Origin: Latrodectus hesperus
Taxonomy: Eukaryota; Arthropoda; Arachnida; Araneae; Theridiidae
DNA length: 64,000 bases
Assembly (NCBI GenBank): GCA_037975125.1
Contig: JAJQOW010000021.1
Coordinates: forward strand, 1-64,000
Reading direction: 5' to 3'
Shown: positions 53,243-64,000 of the stretch, piece by piece
Position numbering within the stretch: the first letter of the stretch is position 1
Layout: each line of letters starts with the position of its first letter
Made by a program: the position numbers and the translations under genes
Notes under the pieces: model-generated
The model's input: only the letters and a program-made list of their open reading frames with translations
Told to the model about the DNA's origin: nothing
Database searches by the model: none

Positions 53243-53591
53243 TTTTTTTTTTTTTTTTTTTTGTCTGTCTAGGATTGAGGGAGGTTTGTATCCTTCCGGA
53301 CATGTACCTCGTTTTCTAATGAATTGAGTCCTTGGATAGTCTTGGCCTGGTGATTAACAAATCAGAAATAAAAGATGCAATAATGAATAAAACAAAGATA
53401 TTGTGGTAAGTGCTCCCACTGGATGCACTCTGCATGACTTGTGTTTTTGGACTAAGTAATTGAGTAATCCTAGTAATAAACACTTAAATGATGACAATAA
53501 TTCTTGGTACACATAAAATTCCGTTAAAATTATTTACAAAGGAAAAGATGAAGAGAATACACAGGATGATTACAACAATTCTTTGAAGCAC
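53243..53591 (-). repeat. Dispersed repeat family, copy B
   Basis: Starts with a T20 run (53243-53262), i.e. a poly(A) tail when read on the minus strand, and is cut off at about 53591 compared with copies A and C. This pattern fits a 5'-truncated, poly(A)-tailed retroposon. Confidence 0.85.
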
Positions 53592-55267
53592 TCGTGAAAA
53601 AATTCGCGTTGAAATGTATTTCTCATTAGCGGTCATCTTTGTCCGAAAATGTTTGTGTTCAGCAACAGACAGACCCCCAAAAGAAGAGAATTCTTTTTTT
53701 CAAAATAGCAGTGCAATATTTAATAAAGAGAATTATGCTCCTGGAATCGAAATACGATACAACGCTGGAAATAAAAAAGTAATTGTTTCCAAATGTTAGG
53801 ACATTTCATAATTTTCTTTTATTTTAACTATTTATCCGGTTAGAATATCATCATTTCGCACTCACAAATCTTCGTATTTAGTGTGATTTTGTTAAAAACT
53901 TCGTTAGAAATGTTGACTTTTGAGTAAATTTTATATATATATATCTTGATTTTCTGTCTAAAACGTATTCTTTACATTTTGGTTATTTAGCAGATTTTTT
54001 AGCCATTACGAATATTTATTAACAAACATATATAGTTTTGAAATTTAAAATCAAATTGCTTGTTTAAAATTATAAATTTGAAATCAAAATTTTTAAAATT
54101 TAAAGATTTTCGAAAATAATTTTTATTTTACTTGTAATTTTGTGGCCTTTATATTAATACATTATGTTGAAAAAAATTTTTTTTGAAAGTTGAAAGATCA
54201 AATGTATTAAATATTTTTGTATGTACACATAAGACGTTTCTTGATAATTAATCTTTAACTAACTTTATATTTCTGTTTATATAATGAAAGCATGTTTAGC
54301 TTAGAAATCATTTTAAAGGAATATAATGAAATAAGGCAAAATTATTATGCTTAGTAAAAAGCTACAGATTAGTAATATTTTTCATTGTTATAAAATGATT
54401 CAGAATAAAAATAAGTTCTTTTTATTAATATGAATTAGCTCTTACTTTAATTATGAAATATATATTAAAATCATAAGAAAGTTGTATTAAACATTATTAA
54501 AAATAAGTTAAAAATTATCAAGGAGAAATGTTTTGAGAGTAAAATCATAAGATAGTGTTACGGTAAAAGTGATTAATCCAGCAATCTCATATATAATAAC
54601 CAATGATTATACATAACCCCCTCTAAATTCAGTAAATGTGATAAATTATTGAAATATTTTGATAATCCTGTAAATATATGTATAATCATCAATTCGTGAT
54701 GGGAAATGTCATTAACCGATTCTTTTGTAGACAAATGATATTTTAATTTCAGAGAATAAGTACTTTTAAGATATATTAAATAATTCGTCCTGAAGAGTTT
54801 GAAAAACATCATGATGAATTAGAATAAAACATACAATAATTTCTCAGGTTAAGAATTTAAATAATTGTGATTCTTTTGTACTTTTATTTCAGTACATATT
54901 GCTTATTTAAAATTATTATTAATTATAAGACCGATATATTAGATAATAGTATAATTTATATAACTGACATAAAAGGTATTCAAAAATAAAAAAATGATCA
55001 AAATTACAAAAAGTAAATTAAAGTCTAGAAGGCTTATTTCTAGCTTGCAATATTATTTCAGAAATGAGCATATTAGAACCGACTTGGGAATGACTACCAT
55101 CAACCACTAGAGAAAATTTTTCGCTTTCAGTTTTTATAATAATCTGTGCAAAATAAATAACAGTGAAGTAATGGCACTTGAACCATACAACCATTACGAG
55201 CTAAAAAATTAGACCGACGGCAGTTTTTTGACACAAACCAACTACCAGCATCTAAACAATTTAATTA
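53592..55267. other. AT-rich stretch, no gene recognised
   Basis: A 61-codon frame at 53614-53799 has moderate GC but no recognisable motif. Confidence 0.4.
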
Positions 55268-55850
55268 TTCACAATTAAGAATTTATAACATACATTAAAA
55301 TTTTTTAGCTTATAATTAAATAAAAATAATATTATTAAATTAATAGAATATATGGTCCTAATTGCTTTACTGAGTTTCTAATACCTTAAATATCTAATTA
55401 ATTTGACCTTCACTTGAAAACCCATATTAGGAGTCCATTTTCTATATATTATGCCAATAATTTCTGCATCTTATTTTTCTTGTGTATATTAATGGATTAT
55501 TAATAATGAATGAAAAATGTATGTTCATATCAGAATCATTACACCTAAAGGAATATTCCATTTAATTCTTGTTGCCTTACTGTATATTTATATAGTGTAT
55601 AATTGACTAGAATTTTGATTAAACACTAAGCTTAGCAATATTGATGTAATCTCTGCTATAAATCTGTAATTAACTTCAAGCAAATTTTTGAATTGTATAA
55701 ATATTTTATATATCTTATTAGAGTTGCAATTAAATACATATAATATAAAGTAACCATGTAAAGATTCTTGGAAGTACTTAAACTGTAATGAACTTGTGTG
55801 ATTCAAAATCTTTACCATTCATTCTGTCATTATGTGTAAATATAAAACTT
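55268..55850. repeat. Inverted copy of the 35389-35965 module
   Basis: Reverse complement of 35389-35965 with scattered substitutions and short indels; flanks on both sides are unrelated. Confidence 0.85.
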
Positions 55851-56520
55851 AGGTACCTATCAATAAGGAAAGGTATCAGAATTTGGGAAATTCATCAGTT
55901 TTCCTGGAACTTATATTTGATGTTTCGTGATTTATCGTGTAAATTTGTAAATAAATATTAGTCAAGATCATCAAATTACTATGCACTCATTATCATTTTT
56001 AATCTTAAATGCGACAATCAATCATACATAAAAACTTCAGCTTATGTTAAAAAGGTGAGCGAAAAAGATATTTTTATTCAAATAGGCAGAGTAAAACAGA
56101 TAAAAATGAATTCTGTTATTCCTACTTGAAATGTCTGCATTAAGTCATGATTTTCCAAGAGGTATACCTCTAATTTTCCTGAAAATGTTAATACCATTTC
56201 CCTTCGAATGAGTTTCCAATAAATGTCATACTGTCACCTAAATTCCTTTTTAATGCAAAAAATTTAATAGCCTGTAATAAACATTAATTTTTTTCTTACA
56301 TTATACTAAATTATTTTTCTTCCACTTACAAGGCAATAAATGTATTTATTTTACACCTGACAAAAGTTGGAGAATGAGCCTCAAATTACAGAACGAAGTG
56401 AACAATTGCACTAATCAACTGTTTTTGTTAACTTTAAAGCATTGATAAAACAATTTTGGTATATTTTAAAAAATAAAAATAAATTGTATTCACATTTGAT
56501 TTTTTTCTGTTTGTTGTTGC
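55851..56520. other. AT-rich stretch, nothing recognised
   Basis: No gene or repeat seen. Confidence 0.4.
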
Positions 56521-57030
56521 TTTTTTTTTTTTTTTTTCGTCTGGAATTGAGGGAGGTCTGTAGCCTTCCGGCCATGTACCTCGTTTTCTAAAGAATTGGA
56601 GTCCTTGGATAGTCTTGGCCTGGTGATTAAAAAATCAGAAATAAAGATACAATAATGAATAATACAAAGACTATTGAGGTAAGTGCTCCCACTGGATGCA
56701 CTCTGCATGACTTGTGTTTTTGGACTAAGTCATTGAGTAATCCTAGTAATAGACACTTAGATGATGACAATAATTCTTTGTACACATAAAATCCATATAA
56801 AATTTTTTACGTAGGAAAATATAAGGAGAATACACAGGATGAATACAATAATTCTTTGAAGCACACAAATTCCGTTAAAATATTTACCAAGGAGTTACAA
56901 AGGAAAAACACAGGTTGATGACAATAATTCTTGATAAACACAAAGTTCCGTTAGAATATTTACAACGGAGGACAAAGAATGATACATATCCATAGTTGCT
57001 TAAGATTACATAAAACTGAGATATTTACAG
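56521..57030 (-). repeat. Dispersed repeat family, copy C (longest, with poly(A) tail)
   Basis: T17 run at 56521-56537, then TCTGGAATTGAGGGAGG and the full region with the roughly 75-bp internal units, ending GAGATATTTACAGG. Read on the minus strand it is a poly(A)-tailed element of about 500 bp. No coding frame stands out. Confidence 0.87.
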
Positions 57031-57034
57031 GTTC

Positions 57035-57165
57035 CACACGATGTTGTTGCTTATGACACTTGCACAAGCCAAGCTCGCTGTGCCTTTGGCAGTGCGAATT
57101 AAGTCAAAGAGAGCGTCTTTCGTTTGGAACAGAGCACCACGAAGGTGAAAGTACGACTTTGCTCT
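57035..57165 (-). mobile_element. SINE 3'-half fragment
   Basis: Same family as 50555-50865: AAAGTCGTACTTTCACCTTC through CAAGTGTCATAAGCAACAAC on the minus strand. The tRNA-like head is missing; it abuts copy C of the dispersed repeat. Confidence 0.85.
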
Positions 57166-61066
<3,901 letters not shown>

Positions 61067-61446
61067 TATATACTGTGGGAAAATTGTCCTTCCTTTAACT
61101 ATACCTTTCTTAATTTAATATTAAAGGCTAAGTCAAAATTTATCGGTTAAAAGAATTTCGAGGCATTTGTAGCTTTATTCTAACTTTCCCACGGTGTGAT
61201 GGGGAGGTAATTGTCAGTGACGCTCGAATTGCTCATATCACTTCGAGATCTCCCCAGGGGGAATGGCGATAATTGTCCTTGGGAAGGTTGGGGGAAACAC
61301 CTTGGTATCCAGACTTGATGGATTTGTTAGCGAATTTGAAACTTAAGGGGAGCATTAGAAATATTATTTCTGTAAATAAATTTCGGTGTTCTTGTATTTG
61401 CCAGATCGTTAACTTTATATTGGATTTGATAGCATACAAGAGTGAA

Positions 61447-61720
61447 GCCTGGTGGCTCAGTGGTAGCGTTTCATGCTGCCAAGTCACAAGTCCGAGATTA
61501 AATCCTCGGGCTAGGAAAGGTCGACTCAGCCTTTCATCCCTTTAGTGGGTCGATAAACTGAGTACCAAGCATGCTTGGGAACTGAACACTGGGGGTTTCG
61601 CGTTAGACTGACCACCTAATCGGGATATATGCTTCGCACCCCAAGGCCTAAGGCCATGAAAACAGTTATGGGCACTGTAGGCCTTGGCCCACGTAAGCTG
61701 TCATGCCACATAGATTTATA
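61447..61720 (+). mobile_element. Second tRNA-derived SINE
   Basis: The head GCCTGGTGGCTCAGTGGTAGC is a box A match; box B is degenerate (GAGATTAAATCC, about 61494). A conserved-looking body follows: GTCGACTCAGCCTTTCATCC and GGGTCGATAAACTGAGTACC, which resembles the shared central domain of a widespread invertebrate SINE superfamily (MetaSINE-like, from memory). Unrelated to the SINE at 50.5 kb. No clear target-site duplication. Confidence 0.75.
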
Positions 61721-62440
61721 TAGTTTAGAGTAAAGCAGAGATGATTATTACTTTAATAAAATTTATATAATAATCACATAATGTTAAAAAAGTTAATATA
61801 AAATAAACTAAAAAAAGAGATATAAATACAAATAAATGTATATATTTAAAAAAATCTTCATGTGTGGCTTTTATTCTCTTATATAAATTTCATAAAATCT
61901 TTAAGTTAAATGCTTACATATATTCTAATAAAATTACAAATTATTTTAAAGAAAAATATATAGAATGTATAATCGAGAGATATTTTATTTCGATGGATAT
62001 TTCTATCAGAACATTATCTATTATGTTTCTATTCGAATAATTAAAATTAAATATATTATAAAATACTAGAAATTTTTCATAAAATTATTTAAACAAATCT
62101 TGAGGTTCGCATCATCTCACATTTGAGAAAATGAAAATTTATGCATGATTTAAGGAAAATATATGAAAAATAACGAAAATATTTACAATTAACAATTAAC
62201 ATTAAAAATTTGTTGTGTAAATATCTCGAAATTCATTTCATATTTTATTTCACTAATAACGCAATGAATTATAAGAAAATAGAACAATAATGTGTTTGTG
62301 AGGAACATATAAGATAAAATCTGTCCATAAATCACAAATGACAAATTGGTAATTAATGGATGCATTTCTGATACAAAAAAATCATCCTAAATATTATCTC
62401 AAAAAACAAAAACAAAATCTTAATTCTATCTATGAAGGAA
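61721..62440. other. AT-rich stretch upstream of the ZC3H14 gene
   Basis: No feature recognised; composition changes sharply to more GC-rich at about 62445. Confidence 0.4.
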
Positions 62441-62541
62441 AAATATCATGCAGAAACGCAGATTAGGTATTCATGGCTCCACCCATACTACTCATACTCC
62501 AATCACATTTGCTCCTGACTTGAATAATATTGCCGATAACT

Positions 62542-62567
62542 ATTGGTCACTCAGCGCAATGACGTCA
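62542..62567 (+). promoter_or_regulatory. Inverted CCAAT box and CRE-like site
   Basis: ATTGG at 62542-62546 and a perfect TGACGTCA at 62560-62567 lie about 210-240 bp upstream of the ZC3H14 ATG, inside a GC-richer segment (62445-62680). The arrangement fits a housekeeping promoter; the transcription start is not identifiable. Confidence 0.45.
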
Positions 62568-62778
62568 AGGTCTCACTCTAACTGGGTAATCGACTGGCAA
62601 CACTGTTATTTTCGTACCCAACCAGGCTGGTGTGTAGTGTTTATTTGCAAATAGCTCCTCGTGAGTGCTACAGCTCTGTAAAGTTCATCGTATATACGTA
62701 TTTCTACTTGTACGTATTTTCTACTTACTATCGCTTGTAGATTATTCAATCTATTAAAATACGTTTTATTAGATCAGC

Positions 62779-64000
62779 ATGGATATAAGTGAGAGTGCAA
62801 TTACTGATAAAATCAGAAACGCTGTAAAAAAAAAGTTAAAAGATCTGAAATTATTTGTAGATGATGAACTTCCGGATTATATTATGATTTTGGTTAAAAA
62901 TAAACGTAGTCAACATCAGATGGAAAAAGACTTAAGTAATTTTCTTGGAAATGAAACCACAAAATTTACCAATTGGCTTTGGAATTTGGTAAATAGCTTG
63001 AAAGTGGGATGTAAACTCATGCAAATCAAGCTTTCAAAGCAAAAACTAGATTCAAACACTTCAACAGATGCTCCTGAATTTAAGGAAAATAGAGCTGAAG
63101 CGGATGATGTATTGAATTATGATCCAACAGAAGAAGAAGAATTTTTACGGATAGAAATTACAGGAGATTCTTCATCAAGTCAGCCGAGAAAAATTAATCA
63201 AGTTAATAACAGTGCCTCTAAAGTAATTCCAGAAATTAACAATGAATCAAAAACTGCTGTTTTAAATTCATCTCAAGTATTGATTCCTGACTCAGTTGCT
63301 GTTAAAGAAATTCCAGACAGTGTGAAAGTTGAAGCTACCAAAAAGTCAGAAGATATGATTGAATCATCTGCTGTAAGAAAATCTGCACAGAAATCAGCAC
63401 AAGTATATCCTGTACAACGAGTGAAAGAAGTACCAGCAAAATCTGTTTTAGATGGAAAAGACATTAATGATTATTTTAAACCAACTCCAACTTCACTTTC
63501 TGATAGTGAACACCAAATAACACCACATTTTATTGCAACTTTAGATGGTGGGAACTCGTCTTCCTTGAAAAGAAAGCGTAGCAGTGTAGAACAAATGGAA
63601 GTGGATGAAGATATTTCGTCACTTTATTTATTAGATGTCGGAAGCACAAAGAAGCAAAAATTGAAGGAAAAATGTCAATACTGGCCTGCTTGCCAAAACG
63701 GTGGCCATTGTTTATTTCAACATCCCACAGTTCCCTGTAACTCTTTCCCTAAGTGTAAGTTTGGAGATAAATGCCTGTATATTCATCCAAAATGTAAATT
63801 TGATTCCTTGTGTAGCAGAGAAGACTGTCCTTATACTCATTACAAAAAGCGGAAAGTGCCTTCTAAAACTAAAGCTTCTACAAAACCTGTTGTGCAGGGT
63901 AAACTTGTCTGCAAGTATTATCCCAAATGCACTGATAAAACATGCCGCTTCCTTCATGTCAAACCGTGTCGATTTGGAGTCCATTGTCGTATTCCTAAAT
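62779..64000 (+). CDS. ZC3H14: ZC3H14/Nab2-type poly(A)-binding CCCH zinc-finger protein, intronless, 3' end beyond window
   Basis: ZC3H14 (fly Nab2) is a nuclear polyadenosine-RNA-binding protein that limits poly(A) tail length. The ATG at 62779 opens a frame with no stop for 407 codons. Residues 1 to about 75 match the N-terminal PWI-like fold (IRNAVKKKL 12-20, DDELPDYIM 28-36, FLGNETTKFTNWLW 55-68). A low-complexity, Ser/Glu/Lys-rich linker follows with a KRKR nuclear signal (264-267). Fingers: 299-315, 320-336, 339-354, 378-393, and a fifth starting at Cys397, cut by the window end. Five CCCH fingers is the animal ZC3H14 count; the protein is short for the family because the linker is brief. 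No introns, unlike most animal ZC3H14 genes as I recall them, so it may be a functional retrogene or a naturally intronless parent. CCAAT and CRE motifs upstream favour expression. A truncated copy lies at 36884-37936. Confidence 0.92.
   Translation, partial: MDISESAITDKIRNAVKKKLKDLKLFVDDELPDYIMILVKNKRSQHQMEKDLSNFLGNETTKFTNWLWNLVNSLKVGCKLMQIKLSKQKLDSNTSTDAPEFKENRAEADDVLNYDPTEEEEFLRIEITGDSSSSQPRKINQVNNSASKVIPEINNESKTAVLNSSQVLIPDSVAVKEIPDSVKVEATKKSEDMIESSAVRKSAQKSAQVYPVQRVKEVPAKSVLDGKDINDYFKPTPTSLSDSEHQITPHFIATLDGGNSSSLKRKRSSVEQMEVDEDISSLYLLDVGSTKKQKLKEKCQYWPACQNGGHCLFQHPTVPCNSFPKCKFGDKCLYIHPKCKFDSLCSREDCPYTHYKKRKVPSKTKASTKPVVQGKLVCKYYPKCTDKTCRFLHVKPCRFGVHCRIPK

Overview
This is an AT-rich, repeat-dense eukaryotic nuclear window. 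Split exons with GT/AG borders, Pol III tRNA genes with internal promoters, tRNA-derived SINEs, jockey-like LINE fragments, a Tc1 relic and a ZC3H14-type gene all point to an animal, most likely an arthropod. The LINE C-terminal fragment resembles sequences I recall from spiders, so an arachnid is my best guess (inference, not proven).

Layout. 1-940: a decayed Ty3/gypsy-like retrotransposon (protease and integrase pieces). 941-5332: about 23 copies of a 193-bp satellite. 5333-25060: the outstanding feature, a tandem array of 44 tRNA units with a 447-452 bp period, every tRNA on the minus strand. Most are identical tRNA-Arg(CCG) genes with perfect cloverleafs. One unit carries a CUG (Gln-type) anticodon on the Arg body, the last unit carries UCG with a compensated anticodon stem, and a defective allele recurs at four separated places. 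25063-32100: LINE fragments on both strands, a perfect 32-bp palindrome, and a roughly 5.2-kb terminal-inverted-repeat element carrying the last two exons of a DUF4806 gene. 33931-35965: a second copy of part of that element carrying a 482-bp TA-flanked MITE (empty site preserved at 29 kb), a long (TA)n tract, and a mosaic of duplicated segments.

36884-37936 (minus) and 62779-64000 (plus) are two intronless, nearly identical ZC3H14/Nab2-type poly(A)-binding zinc-finger sequences. The plus-strand one has the N-terminal PWI-like domain, an ATG and CCAAT/CRE motifs upstream, and runs off the window inside its fifth finger. The minus-strand one is 5'-truncated and lacks a start codon. The stretch between them is mostly AT-rich non-coding DNA with scattered transposon relics: a Tc1 transposase at 48-49 kb, a SINE with target-site duplication at 50.5 kb, a deleted jockey reverse transcriptase at 52.7-53.2 kb, a three-copy repeat family at 39, 53 and 56.5 kb, and a second SINE at 61.4 kb.

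How it fits together: only the tRNA array and the 62.8-kb gene look like probable host genes. The rest is mobile DNA and its by-products. The 3' tails of the LINE at 26.25 kb and of the SINE family at 50.5 and 57.0 kb look alike, suggesting a LINE/SINE partnership.
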